Assembly: GCA_002696205.1 (NCBI GenBank)
Contig: NZRL01000132.1
Location: 28,863-92,862 of the forward strand
Length of the DNA: 64,000 bases
Origin: Rhodospirillaceae bacterium
GTDB lineage: Bacteria; Pseudomonadota; Alphaproteobacteria; Rhodospirillales; Casp-alpha2
Direction of reading: 5' to 3'
Shown here: in pieces, positions 27,814 to 38,017 of the stretch
Layout: each line of letters begins with the position of its first letter
How positions within the stretch are numbered: the stretch's first letter is position 1
Notes under the pieces: model-generated
Databases searched by the model: none
Told to the model about the DNA's origin: nothing
Seen by the model: the letters and a program-made list of their open reading frames with translations, nothing else
Program-made: the position numbers and the translations under genes

Positions 27814-28590
27814 ATGACCGACCCCGCCCCCGCCTTCGACCTGACCGGCCGCACCGCCCTGGTGACCGGGGCCAGCCGCGGCCTGGGCCTGGAGATCGCC
27901 AAGTCGTTGGGCGCCGGGGGGGCAACGGTCTATCTCGGCGGGCGTGACCTGCCCGCGCTGGACGATGCCTGCGATGCGGTCACCCAGGCGGGTGGCCGGG
28001 CGCGGCCCCTGCCCTTCGATGCGACGGACGAGGCCCAGACCCTGGCCGCCGTGGAAGATTTGGAAGATGCGCCGGGCGGCGGGCTGGACATTCTGGTCAA
28101 CGCCGTGGGCGGGCGCATGCGCGGGCCGCAGGACGGCTTCGACGCCGCCGGCCTGCGCGCCCTGATGGAAACCAACCTGATTTCCGCCTTCACCCTGTCC
28201 CGCGCGGCGGCGGCGCAGATGCGCGCCAAGGGACATGGCCGGATCGTCCATATCACCTCGATCGCCGGCCATGTGGCGCGGGCGAACGATGCCGCCTATA
28301 CGGCGTCGAAGGCCGGGCTGACCGGCCTGGTCCGCGCCCTCGCCGCCGAACTGGGCGTGGATGGAATTACGGTCAACTCCGTCGCCCCCGGCTATTTCGT
28401 GACCGAGGCCAACCGGCAGATGGCGGAAGACGCCGACACCAACGCCTGGCTGGCGCAACGGACCTCGCTCGGCCGCTGGGGTCAGCCGCCGGAGATCGCG
28501 GGCGCGGTGCGGTTCCTGGTGTCTGACGAAGCGTCCTACGTCACCGGTCAAGTGATCGCCGTGGACGGCGGCTTCCTCGCTCGGTTCTAA
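27814..28590 (+). CDS. SDR family oxidoreductase
   Basis: GRTALVTGASRGLGLEIAKSLG, YTASKAGLTGLVRALAAELG. Confidence 0.94.
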   Translation: MTDPAPAFDLTGRTALVTGASRGLGLEIAKSLGAGGATVYLGGRDLPALDDACDAVTQAGGRARPLPFDATDEAQTLAAVEDLEDAPGGGLDILVNAVGGRMRGPQDGFDAAGLRALMETNLISAFTLSRAAAAQMRAKGHGRIVHITSIAGHVARANDAAYTASKAGLTGLVRALAAELGVDGITVNSVAPGYFVTEANRQMAEDADTNAWLAQRTSLGRWGQPPEIAGAVRFLVSDEASYVTGQVIAVDGGFLARF

Positions 28591-28598
28591 TAAAGACT

Positions 28599-30008
28599 TC
28601 AGCAGGCCGTAAGATTGACCGCCAAGCCTCCCTCGGAGGTTTCCTTGTATTTCGACAGCATGTCCTGGCCGGTCTGGCGCATGGTCTCGATGCAATTGTC
28701 GAGCGGCACGAAATGCGTGCCGTCGCCCTTCAACGCCAGACTGGCCGCGTTGATCGCCTTGACCGCGCCCATGGCGTTGCGTTCGATGCAGGGCACCTGA
28801 ACCAGCCCGCCGACCGGATCGCAGGTCATGCCCAGGTGGTGTTCCATGGCGATCTCGGCGGCGTTTTCGATCTGCGCGTTGGTGCCGCCCAGAACGGCGG
28901 CCAGGCCCGCCGCCGCCATGGCGCTGGCCGATCCGACCTCGCCCTGACAGCCGACTTCGGCGCCGGAGATCGAGGCATTGGCCTTGATGATCCCGCCGAT
29001 CCCGGCGGCGGTCAGCAGGTAGTCGCGGATGCCGTCCATCGACGCATCCGGGCAGAAATCCAAGTAATACCGCCCGACCGCCGGCACGATCCCCGCCGCC
29101 CCGTTGGTCGGCGCCGTGACGACGCGCCCACCGCCGGCGTTTTCTTCGTTCACCGCCAGGGCATAGACACTGATCCAATCCATCACCGTATGTTCCAGGC
29201 GGAAATTGTTCTGCTTGTCTTTTTGCAGGCCGTCCCAGATCTGCTTGGCTCGGCGCTTGACCTGCAAGCCGCCCGGAAGCTCGCCGCCCTGAGTCACGCC
29301 GCGTTCGATGCAGGCGTTCATGGCGGCCCAGATCCGGTCCAGCCCGGCGTCCAGGTCCGCCCGGTCCATGCGGGTTTCTTCGTTGGTCCGCTTCATCGCC
29401 GCGATGCCCAGGCCGGACGCTCCACCCATTTCCAGCATCTCCGCCGCCGTGGCGAAAGGATAGGGCACCTTATCCGGTTCTTCCGATCCGGCGATGTCGG
29501 CCGTTTCCTCGGCGGCCGCGAATTCGTCGTCCGTCGCGATGAAGCCGCCGCCGATGGAATAATAGGCCCGTTCCTTGTCTGGCGGGCGAGAGGGATCGCC
29601 TTCGCCCATCCAGGCCGCCATGACCATGCCATTGGCGTGCTGGGGCAGGGCCGGGCCGTAGTCGAAGACGATATCGGCTTCGGGCTCGAAGGCGATCTCC
29701 GGCCCGCCGCCCAGCTTCAGCCGGTGGCTTTTGGTCACGGCCGCGATCAGGTCCGGCACGGCATCGGGATCGACGCCGTCGGGCGTCTCGCCCAACAGGC
29801 CCAGGATCACCGCCTGGTCCGTGGCATGCCCCTTGCCGGTGAAGGCGAGCGAGCCATACAGCGTCGCCCGCATGCGCGTGACCTGCATCAACGTGCCCTG
29901 GCGTTCCATACGCCGCACGAACCGATTGGCCGCCAGCATGGGGCCGACCGTATGGCTCGACGACGGGCCGATGCCGATCTTGAAAATGTCGAAGACGCTC
30001 AGGAACAT
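28599..30008 (-). CDS. sdaA: L-serine ammonia-lyase
   Basis: 469 aa; [59 protein letters not shown]. Confidence 0.95.
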   Translation of the reverse strand: MFLSVFDIFKIGIGPSSSHTVGPMLAANRFVRRMERQGTLMQVTRMRATLYGSLAFTGKGHATDQAVILGLLGETPDGVDPDAVPDLIAAVTKSHRLKLGGGPEIAFEPEADIVFDYGPALPQHANGMVMAAWMGEGDPSRPPDKERAYYSIGGGFIATDDEFAAAEETADIAGSEEPDKVPYPFATAAEMLEMGGASGLGIAAMKRTNEETRMDRADLDAGLDRIWAAMNACIERGVTQGGELPGGLQVKRRAKQIWDGLQKDKQNNFRLEHTVMDWISVYALAVNEENAGGGRVVTAPTNGAAGIVPAVGRYYLDFCPDASMDGIRDYLLTAAGIGGIIKANASISGAEVGCQGEVGSASAMAAAGLAAVLGGTNAQIENAAEIAMEHHLGMTCDPVGGLVQVPCIERNAMGAVKAINAASLALKGDGTHFVPLDNCIETMRQTGQDMLSKYKETSEGGLAVNLTAC

Positions 30009-30030
30009 TCACTTTCCCCAATGATCGGCC

Positions 30031-30954
30031 CTACGAAGCCGGCCGCATGCCCGGATTGCGGCCCTCGGCAAGCGCCGCCGCCGCGACGGCGCGGATCGTT
30101 TCCGCGACCAGATCGCGGGCCGGTGTCGAAGGTACGGCATGGGGTGTACAAAGCGCCACCGTCCGTTTCAGCTTGGCATCGGTAAATGCGGCAACGGTCA
30201 GCAGGCCCGCCTCGGCCTCTTCCGCGACGGCGGGCCAGGACAGGATGGTGTAGCCCATGCCCCGCTGCACGGCTTTCTTCAGGGTGACCAGGGAATCCGC
30301 CTGGACCGACAGGTTGGCCGTGACGCCGCGGTCGGCCAGGGCGCGGTCCAGGACGATGCGCGCACTGTTCGCCTTGCCCGGGACCATCATCGGCAGGCCC
30401 GCGACCGTGTCCAACGGCACCGCGTCCCCCAACCCCGCGCCCGGCGGGCCGATCAGCAGCAGATCTTCTTCCCATAAGGAAATCGCGTCCATGCCCGGCG
30501 GCGCCGTTTCCTGGTACAGCACGGCGATATCCAGCTGCCCCCGCCCGGTCATGTCCGTCAGGTTGGCGCTGTAGCCTTCGACGATCTGCAGATCGATCTG
30601 CGGATGAGCGGAGGTCAGCCGTTCGATCAGCGGCAGACAAAGGATCGCCGCCGCCCCGTTGGGGAACCCCACGGAAACCGTCCCCGCCAGGCTTTCCTCG
30701 GCGGTGCGGACCAGGGCGCGGGCTTCCTCGACCTGGCGCAGGATCACGCGGGCCTGACGATAGAACTGACGCCCCGCCGCCGTCGGGGTCACGCCCTGGC
30801 GCGAGCGGTGCAGCAGGGTCGCCTTCACGTCCTGTTCGATGATCGCCAGTTGCTGGCTCAGCGCCGGTTGCGCCAGGCCCAGGTCCTGGGCGGCGCGGGA
30901 GATGCTGCCGGCATCGACGATGCGCACGAAATATTCCAGTCGCCGGGTTTCCAC
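30031..30954 (-). CDS. LysR family transcriptional regulator
   Basis: METRRLEYFVRIVDAGSISRAAQDLGLAQPALSQQLAIIEQDV. Confidence 0.93.
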   Translation of the reverse strand: METRRLEYFVRIVDAGSISRAAQDLGLAQPALSQQLAIIEQDVKATLLHRSRQGVTPTAAGRQFYRQARVILRQVEEARALVRTAEESLAGTVSVGFPNGAAAILCLPLIERLTSAHPQIDLQIVEGYSANLTDMTGRGQLDIAVLYQETAPPGMDAISLWEEDLLLIGPPGAGLGDAVPLDTVAGLPMMVPGKANSARIVLDRALADRGVTANLSVQADSLVTLKKAVQRGMGYTILSWPAVAEEAEAGLLTVAAFTDAKLKRTVALCTPHAVPSTPARDLVAETIRAVAAAALAEGRNPGMRPAS

Positions 30955-31095
30955 GTCCCCTCAATCCCTCTTCCATAAGCAAATCCTATATTTCCATCCC
31001 GAGAGACTGTTTTCCAGGATTTCCGGCGGCTGATAGCAGGAAGGGAACGGGCGCGGTCAACGTCGCCCGGCGCACCACCCGTTCCGGAGGACATC

Positions 31096-31980
31096 ATGCC
31101 CCAAGGCCCCCGCCGCACGTTCCTTTTGCTGCCCGGCCACGAGCCGCGCAAGACCGCCAAGGCCGCGACCCTGGCCGTCGACGCCGCGATCTTCGACATC
31201 GAAGACGGCGTGCCGCCGACCCACAAGCAAGCCGCCCGCGACGGCATCCGCGAGGCCCTTGCGGCCGTCGATTATGGCGGGCGCGAACGCATGGTGCGGA
31301 TCAACGGCATCGACACGGATTTGTGGAAGGACGACCTGGCCGCGTTGGATGGGCTGCCGGTGGAGGGGCTCTACATCCCCAAGGTCGAAAGCGCGGAACA
31401 GATCGCCGAGTTGATGGATCATTTGGCAGGAACCGCCAAGGGCCTTTCCGGGGCGGCGATCTACGCCACCATCGAAACGGCGCTGGGCCTGACCAAGGTC
31501 GAGGAGATCGCGGCGGCACAGGGCCTCGCGGGGCTGTTCTTCGGCTCGGGTGATTACAAGCTGTCGACCGGGATCGAGATTTCCTGGGAAACGCTGCTTT
31601 ATCCCCGCTCGCGGATCGCCGTGGCGGCGGCGGCCAACGGTCTGCAATCGGTCGACGTCGCCTATTTCAAAGACGTGAAGGACGCCGACCTCGCCCGCCA
31701 GGACGCCAAGGACGCCCGCGCGCTGGGCTTCACCGGCAAGGTCGTGTTCCATCCCAATCAGATCGATCCGGTGAACGACGTCTTCACCCCCTCGGCCGAT
31801 GAAATCGCCCATGCACAGAAGATCCTGGATGCCTACGAAGCCTCCCAAGGGACGGGACAGGGCGTGTTCATGGTCGACGGTGATTTCGTCGCCGTCGATA
31901 TCGCCCTGATGGCGGAACAGGTTCTTGCCCGCGCCGGCCAGATGACCGGCGGCGCGACCGGAGGCCGCGATGATGACTGA
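31096..31980 (+). CDS. HpcH/HpaI aldolase/CitE-like CoA ester lyase
   Basis: RRTFLLLPGHEPRKTAKAATLAVDAAIFDIEDGVPP, GKVVFHPNQIDPVN. Confidence 0.9.
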   Translation: MPQGPRRTFLLLPGHEPRKTAKAATLAVDAAIFDIEDGVPPTHKQAARDGIREALAAVDYGGRERMVRINGIDTDLWKDDLAALDGLPVEGLYIPKVESAEQIAELMDHLAGTAKGLSGAAIYATIETALGLTKVEEIAAAQGLAGLFFGSGDYKLSTGIEISWETLLYPRSRIAVAAAANGLQSVDVAYFKDVKDADLARQDAKDARALGFTGKVVFHPNQIDPVNDVFTPSADEIAHAQKILDAYEASQGTGQGVFMVDGDFVAVDIALMAEQVLARAGQMTGGATGGRDDD

Positions 31981-33202
31981 CACCGGAAAGGCCAATCCCC
32001 GGGCGGGCATGCCGCTTTCGAACGTGCGGGTGCTCGACATCGCGACCATGGGGGCCGGTCCGCTGGCCGCGACCTTCCTCGCCGATTTCGGGGCCGACGT
32101 GATCAAGGTCGAACACCCGGAAAACGGCGACCACATCCGGGCCTTCGGCATGAAGAAGGACGGCATCTCCCTTTATTGGAAGACGATCAGCCGCAACAAG
32201 CGGGCGGTCACCCTGAACCTGAAAAGCGCCGAGGGGCAGGAGGTCCTGAAGGAACTGGTCAAGACCGCCGACGTGGTGGTCGAGAATTTCCGCCCCGGCA
32301 CCCTGGAGAAATGGAACATCGGCTACGACGCGTTGGCCAAGGTTAATCCGGGGCTGGTCATGCTGCGGACGACGGGGTTCGGGCAGAACGGGCCCTATTC
32401 GTCGCTCCCCGGCTTCGGCACCCTGGCCGAAGCGATGAGCGGCTTTGCCTCGATCACCGGCACGCCGGACACCCCGCCCCTGTTGCCGCAACTGGCGCTG
32501 GCCGACGGCGTCTGCGGCGCCTTCGGGGCCTACGGCGTGATGGTCGCCCTGCATGCCCGCGACGCCGATCCGGAAGGCCGCGGCCAGGTCGTGGATGCCA
32601 GCATCTGCGAGAGCATGTCGCGGCTGCTGGAAAGCGTCTATCTGGAATACGATCAGTTGGGCGCGGTGCGCCAACGCCATGGCAACCGCCTGCCCGACGC
32701 CGCCCCCAGGGGGGCGTATGAAAGTGCGGAGCCCGGCAAGTACGTCGCCCTTTCCGGCAGCGCCCAGCCCGTCGCCATGCGCCTGCTGGAGGTCATCGGC
32801 GGGCCGGAGCTGGCAGGCGATCCGCGCTTCGCGACCAACGCCGACCGGGTCGCCAATATCGAAGACCTGGACAATCTGATCGCCGATTGGATGAAGCGGC
32901 ATCCCCGCGACGAAGCCATCGAGATTCTGCGCGCCAACCATGTCGCCGCCGGGCCAGTCTACGACGTCGCCGATCTGTTCGCCGACCCGCACTACAAGGC
33001 GCGCCAGGCCCTGGTTTCCGTCCCCGATCCGGACCTGGGCAACCTGACGGTGCACAACGTCATGCCGCGCCTGTCCCGGACCGACGGCAAGGTGCTGTTC
33101 ACCGGGCGCGACAAGGGGGCCGACAATGCCGAAGTCTTCGGCGATGAAATGGGATTGGATGCCGGGCGCCTGGACGCGCTCCGTAAATCGGGCGCGATTT
33201 AA
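31970..33202 (+). CDS. CaiB/BaiF class III CoA-transferase
   Basis: LSNVRVLDIATMGAGPLAATFLADFGADVIKVEHP. Confidence 0.92.
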   Translation: MMTDTGKANPRAGMPLSNVRVLDIATMGAGPLAATFLADFGADVIKVEHPENGDHIRAFGMKKDGISLYWKTISRNKRAVTLNLKSAEGQEVLKELVKTADVVVENFRPGTLEKWNIGYDALAKVNPGLVMLRTTGFGQNGPYSSLPGFGTLAEAMSGFASITGTPDTPPLLPQLALADGVCGAFGAYGVMVALHARDADPEGRGQVVDASICESMSRLLESVYLEYDQLGAVRQRHGNRLPDAAPRGAYESAEPGKYVALSGSAQPVAMRLLEVIGGPELAGDPRFATNADRVANIEDLDNLIADWMKRHPRDEAIEILRANHVAAGPVYDVADLFADPHYKARQALVSVPDPDLGNLTVHNVMPRLSRTDGKVLFTGRDKGADNAEVFGDEMGLDAGRLDALRKSGAI

Positions 33203-33213
33203 CCGAGCGGCAC

Positions 33214-34281
33214 TCAGAAAATAGCGGAGATCGAGATCGATCCGAACTGGCTCGGCACCCGCTGGCCCTGGAATTCGCGGGTCCGGTAGATCTGGGTGAA
33301 GGAGATGCGCGTCACACCCAGGGTGAATTCGACGCCGCCCTGGATATCCAGAACGAAGTTGTTCTTTTCCACGCTGCGGCTGTCGCCGAAGGTATTGCCG
33401 TCGAGAAAGATGTTGCGCCCGACGGCCCGGCCCTCGATCGCGGCGAACAGGTTCCAGCCGAACTCGTTCCGCTTGCGCACGATGGCGGCGGCGGGAAGCG
33501 ACGGGCGGATGAACGGCGGGCCGTAGGTCAAATCCAGGTTTTGCCCCAGCCGGACCGAGGCGCCGACGGTGCCCTGGGTCAAAACGTTGCCGACCGCCGC
33601 CCCCACGGAGGGCGAAACGTCCAGTTCCAGGAAGTTCCCGGCACCGATCAATTCGAACCGGCGGCGCGCCTGATAGGACAGAACGATGCCCGGCTCGTTA
33701 TGCAATTGCTTGCCCCAGCCGCGCGGCAGGCCGACACCGATCAAAGAATGCCAGCGCCGCTGGGTATAGCCGCCGAGCGACGCCGGGCCGACCATGCCCA
33801 CGTCCAGCGAGACGTTGCGCAGCACATTGGTCTCGGGCTTTTCGACGATGGCCCCGACCGTCGCGAACAACCAGCCCGCATAGGGCCGGTCCGTCGGGTC
33901 GGGGTCGCTTACGGTTGTGTCCTCGGGCGTGAACATCTGCTGGCCCAGGGCGACCACGTAGGTCGATTCCCCGTCCATGTCGACGCCGGGCACCATGCCC
34001 ATCAATTCCTTGAACCAGACCGGCTCCCATTCGTCTTTGGGCACGAAGGTCAGCTGAATGCCCTGGGTGTAGTACTGGTCGGTGCCGCCGCCGAACAGAT
34101 CGTTTTCGACCTGCAGGACGAAGGTCCCGGGGCGCTTGTCGGCGTAATCTTCGACCGGTGTGTTCTGGGCCGTCTCCGTTTCGTCGGACCGGGCGTCGGA
34201 CAGGGGCGCAAAGGCGAACGCCGCCGCGACGGCGACGGCGAGAAACCGAGACCCTGATCCTGTTCGAAACGTCATGGCCAT
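33214..34281 (-). CDS. Outer-membrane lipid A deacylase LpxR-like/DUF2219 protein
   Basis: 355 aa; signal peptide, TFVLQVENDLFGGGTDQYYTQGIQLTF, DRPYAGWLFATVG. Confidence 0.8.
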   Translation of the reverse strand: MAMTFRTGSGSRFLAVAVAAAFAFAPLSDARSDETETAQNTPVEDYADKRPGTFVLQVENDLFGGGTDQYYTQGIQLTFVPKDEWEPVWFKELMGMVPGVDMDGESTYVVALGQQMFTPEDTTVSDPDPTDRPYAGWLFATVGAIVEKPETNVLRNVSLDVGMVGPASLGGYTQRRWHSLIGVGLPRGWGKQLHNEPGIVLSYQARRRFELIGAGNFLELDVSPSVGAAVGNVLTQGTVGASVRLGQNLDLTYGPPFIRPSLPAAAIVRKRNEFGWNLFAAIEGRAVGRNIFLDGNTFGDSRSVEKNNFVLDIQGGVEFTLGVTRISFTQIYRTREFQGQRVPSQFGSISISAIF

Positions 34282-34385
34282 AAGATTAGCAGAGGCTTCA
34301 TGGCAAACCGAAGGCGGATTGTTAAAAATTCCGATGGCGGCTCCCGCGGCGTTTCCCTGAACCGGGCGGCGGGCTAGGATGCGCC

Positions 34386-34838
34386 ATGGTCGAGATTTAC
34401 GTCGATGCCGACGCCTGCCCCGTGAAGGACGAAGTCATGCGGGTCGCCGGGCGCCACGGCCTGAAAACCCGCATGGTCACCGACGGCGGCCTGCGCCCGC
34501 CCCGCGACCCGATGGTCGAGGTGATCATCGTCGCCCAAGGTGCGGACGCCGCCGACGACTGGATCGCCGAACACATCACGGGTGCGGACGTCTGCGTGAC
34601 CAACGATATTCCGCTGGCCGCCCGATGCCTGGAAAAGGGCGCGGCGGCGATCCGCCCCAACGGCGAGGAATATACCGAAGACGGCATCGGCATGGCCCTG
34701 GCGGGCCGCGAATTGATGCAGGGGTTGCGTGAAACCGGCGAGATCACCGGCGGCCCGCGCCCGTTTTCCAAGGCCGACCGTTCGCGCTTTCTGGACCGGA
34801 TGGAAACGGTGGTTCAGGCGGCCAAACGGCGCGCCTGA
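34386..34838 (+). CDS. YaiI/YqxD family (DUF188) protein
   Basis: EIYVDADACPVKDEVMRVAGRHG, GADAADDWIAEHI, CVTNDIPLAARCLEKGA. Confidence 0.92.
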   Translation: MVEIYVDADACPVKDEVMRVAGRHGLKTRMVTDGGLRPPRDPMVEVIIVAQGADAADDWIAEHITGADVCVTNDIPLAARCLEKGAAAIRPNGEEYTEDGIGMALAGRELMQGLRETGEITGGPRPFSKADRSRFLDRMETVVQAAKRRA

Positions 34839-34857
34839 ACCACAGTCCATTGCTTCT

Positions 34858-36459
34858 TTAGTGCGCGGAGCCAGCCGGCGCCGGCAGGCCGTCGATCATG
34901 GCGACCAGGCAAGCCGCCTTGCCGCTGTCGTCGGCGCGTTTGAGGGCGGCATCCAATTCCTTCGGATCGGTCACGTATTCGCCGTGACAACCAAACCCGG
35001 CGGCGGCCAGGTCGTAGCGGGTTTCATCCAACTCGCATTCATACGTGCGCTGGGCGCCGTACTCACGCAGCTGGATCTGGTATTCCGCGTTCCACCGGGC
35101 GTCATGGGCGATGACGGCGGTGAAGTCGGCGCCGTATCGGTTGGCCGTTTCGAATTCGGCGAAGTGGAAGCCCGCCGTGCCGTCGCCCATGACCACAACG
35201 ACCGTGGCGTCGGGCCGCGCGACCTTGACCGCCACCGCATAGCAGAGACAGCCGCCGATCGACCCACCCGGGCCGTTGATGATGCGCGTCGGCACGTTGA
35301 TCCCGGCCTGGGCCCATTGCCCGCTCTCGCCGCCGTCGATGATCGCGATGGGATCGTCGGCGCCTTCCAGGAACCGGTTGATGGAATCGGCCAGGACGCT
35401 CGGATGGATCGGCGTCTGCCCCGGATCGGCGGCCCGGGCGCGCTTGGCCGCCGCCGCCGCGACCTCTTCCCGCCAATCGGTGCGGGCGTTGCCGCCGGGC
35501 CCCTTGGCGGTCAGGGCGGCCAATGCCGCCGGCGCGTCGGCCCGATGGGACAGCGCGACGCGGTCGCCCATGGCCCGTCCGGCGCGGTCCAGAATGGCCT
35601 GGTCCGGGTCGATCATCATGAACTTGCAATCGGCCGGGAAGGATTTGCCGAAGCCGGTGGTGAAATCCATGTTCTTACCCAGGCTAACCACGAGGTCGGC
35701 CTTCGGCAGGACCTCGGCGATATCGCCCAAGGACGGATCCTTCAGGCCGCGCGGGCTTTCCATGGGAACGACCGGCGCGTCCAGGGCATCGGCCAACTTG
35801 GCCAGGCCGCCCTGGGCGCGCGTCGGGTTGAGGCGCGGACCGGTCAGAATGACCGGGCGCTGGGCCGCCGCGACGGCGTCCAGAACCGACGCGACGGCAT
35901 CCGCCGAAGGATCGGCGACGTCGGGCGCGAGATCGGCCGCACTCGGCACCGGCGCATTGTCGGTGTCGCCTTCCAACGCATCAAAGGCGAGCGCCAGGTG
36001 AACCGGTCCGGGGCGCCCGGACAAGGCCGTGCGGATTGCTTCGGCGGCGACGGGGCCCATTTCCGCCGGCGTCTTCGGCCGCGCCGAGAACTTGGTCAGC
36101 GGGCCGGAAACGGCGACCTGGTCCAATTCCTGAAAGGCCCCCATGCCGTCCTGACCGACGGGGGAATCGCCGCTCATCAGGAGGATCGGGGTTTCCGACA
36201 TACCGGACATGTACAACGGCCCGACGCCGCTGGCGAAACCGGGGGCGGCGGTAATCAGGGCGACGCCCAACTTGCCGGTCAATTGCGCATAGGCTTCGGC
36301 CATATAGGTGGCGGCCCCTTCGTGGCGCACGTGGATTAGCCGAATTCCGGCGTCAAGGCAGGCGTCGAACACCGGCATGATCTGGTTGCCCGACAGGGTG
36401 AAAATGACCTCGACCCCCGCCTGATGCAGGGTTTTCACTAACAGGTCTGCGCCTCGCAT
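34858..36459 (-). CDS. ThDP-dependent enzyme, acetolactate synthase-like
   Basis: 533 aa; VRHEGAATYMAEAYAQLTGK; ThDP/Mg motif GDGTAGFHFAEFETANRYGADFTAVIAHDARWN. Confidence 0.9.
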   Translation of the reverse strand: MRGADLLVKTLHQAGVEVIFTLSGNQIMPVFDACLDAGIRLIHVRHEGAATYMAEAYAQLTGKLGVALITAAPGFASGVGPLYMSGMSETPILLMSGDSPVGQDGMGAFQELDQVAVSGPLTKFSARPKTPAEMGPVAAEAIRTALSGRPGPVHLALAFDALEGDTDNAPVPSAADLAPDVADPSADAVASVLDAVAAAQRPVILTGPRLNPTRAQGGLAKLADALDAPVVPMESPRGLKDPSLGDIAEVLPKADLVVSLGKNMDFTTGFGKSFPADCKFMMIDPDQAILDRAGRAMGDRVALSHRADAPAALAALTAKGPGGNARTDWREEVAAAAAKRARAADPGQTPIHPSVLADSINRFLEGADDPIAIIDGGESGQWAQAGINVPTRIINGPGGSIGGCLCYAVAVKVARPDATVVVVMGDGTAGFHFAEFETANRYGADFTAVIAHDARWNAEYQIQLREYGAQRTYECELDETRYDLAAAGFGCHGEYVTDPKELDAALKRADDSGKAACLVAMIDGLPAPAGSAH

Positions 36460-36522
36460 GTATTCAAGTCCTTCTGGTCAGTTGTCGTCTTGCGGCATCG
36501 CCGCCGTTAAATCGCACCCCGC

Positions 36523-37782
36523 TCACCACGTTGCGAGCCGGATGCCTTCTTTCTCTTGTTCGATGCGGATCAGTTCGTTCAGCTTGATGATCCGCCCGCC
36601 GCCGCGAATGCCGGCCTTGATCCCCACCGTACCCCAGGCGACGCCCAGATGCGCGATGGAACAATCCACGGTCTCGCCCGACCGGTTGGAAATGATCGGC
36701 CGGATGCCGTTGGCCCGCGCCAAGTCCGCCGTGCGGCGCGCCCCGGTCAGGGTGCCGACCTGGTTCGGTTTGACGATCATCAGCCGCGCCGCGTTCTTGC
36801 CGATGCCGACCTGGGTGCGCGGCACGTTGCTGGCGAAGACGTCGTCGGCGGAAATCAAGCAGCGCGCGGGGGCAGCCGCGTTCAATTCGGCGAAAGCATC
36901 GTAATCGTTCGAGTCGAAGGCGTCTTCGACATAAGCCATGTCGAACCGGTCGATCAGGCCGAGCACGAAATCGAGCTGTTCCGCGCGGCTTCGCGTCACG
37001 CCTTCGCGATCGTAGACATAGGCGCCCTTGTCCTTATCGTAGAGGCGGTCGGCGGCGAGATCCGTGCCGATGCGGATTTCCACGCCGGTGCGGTCCTCGA
37101 TGGTTTTCTTGGCTTGTTCGACGACCTCGAAGGCTTCGAAATCGGTCAGATCGGCGGCCCAGGCGTCTTCGTCGTCCATGCCGCCGGCGAAGCCCCGGCC
37201 CTTGCGCTCGAGAATACGTCCGGCCTCGGCATGGACGGCGAGATTGACCTCAATCGCCTGCCGCACGGTCGTCGCACCCACGGGTACGACCAGGTGTTCC
37301 TGCATGTCCGGCGCCGGGCCCAGGCTATGCGCCCCACCGCCGACCACGTTGCCCAGCGGCACCGGCAGGGTCCATCCGTCGACGGCGTGCAGATGTTCGT
37401 ATAGCGGCTTGCCCAGGGCCTGAGCGGCGGCATTGGCGGCGGCCAGCGACAGGGTGGTCGAGGTATTGCCGCCGATGCGCTCGAAATTGGCGGTGCCGTC
37501 GATGTCGATCAGGCGGTCGTCGACGGCTTCCTGATCGGCGGCGTCCATGCCGATCAGGGCGGGAATCAGTTCGTCGTCGAGCAGTTTGCGGGTCGCCTCG
37601 ATCCCCGCCGGGGCATAGGCCGGGGCCTCGAATTCGCCGCGGCTGCCGGGTGCGCCGAAGGGGGCGGCCATGCGCGAGAAGCCGGCCTCCAACTGCATAT
37701 CGATTTCCAGGGTTTCGACACCGCGGCTGTCGAAGACGGTGCGGTGACGGATGGCCGTGATGGCGCTTGCGGAATTGGGCAT
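36523..37782 (-). CDS. Divergent enolase-family protein
   Basis: 419 aa; FDSRGVETLEIDM, VEDAFDSNDYDAF, SADDVFASN, IVKPNQVGTLT, SNRSGET; degenerate at GDEGG and SHRSGE motifs. Confidence 0.88.
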   Translation of the reverse strand: MPNSASAITAIRHRTVFDSRGVETLEIDMQLEAGFSRMAAPFGAPGSRGEFEAPAYAPAGIEATRKLLDDELIPALIGMDAADQEAVDDRLIDIDGTANFERIGGNTSTTLSLAAANAAAQALGKPLYEHLHAVDGWTLPVPLGNVVGGGAHSLGPAPDMQEHLVVPVGATTVRQAIEVNLAVHAEAGRILERKGRGFAGGMDDEDAWAADLTDFEAFEVVEQAKKTIEDRTGVEIRIGTDLAADRLYDKDKGAYVYDREGVTRSRAEQLDFVLGLIDRFDMAYVEDAFDSNDYDAFAELNAAAPARCLISADDVFASNVPRTQVGIGKNAARLMIVKPNQVGTLTGARRTADLARANGIRPIISNRSGETVDCSIAHLGVAWGTVGIKAGIRGGGRIIKLNELIRIEQEKEGIRLATW

Positions 37783-37928
37783 GGTCGATCCTCCACTGAC
37801 GGTTTTTTGTCTTTTATTTTAATTTATTGGCCATGCCCCCCGACTGGCCCTGTCAATGAACAGGACCGATCCCCCGGCGTCAAGCAAGCAAAGGCGGCAG
37901 GCCCACCGGTCGGCGGCAATTGGCCCTG

Positions 37929-37945
37929 GGAGAACGGCGTTCTCC
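37929..37945. promoter_or_regulatory. Perfect inverted repeat in divergent intergenic region
   Basis: GGAGAACG-g-CGTTCTCC. Confidence 0.4.
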
Positions 37946-38017
37946 TTGCCAAGATCATGGGAACGAAAAGAATTTCCCCGCTATGATGGGGGATAAACAT
38001 CAAAGGAACAGGCAGGC

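Noticed and set aside
36523-37782. Housekeeping enolase (eno)
   Set aside because: Catalytic GDEGG and SHRSGE motifs are altered; treated as a paralogue.
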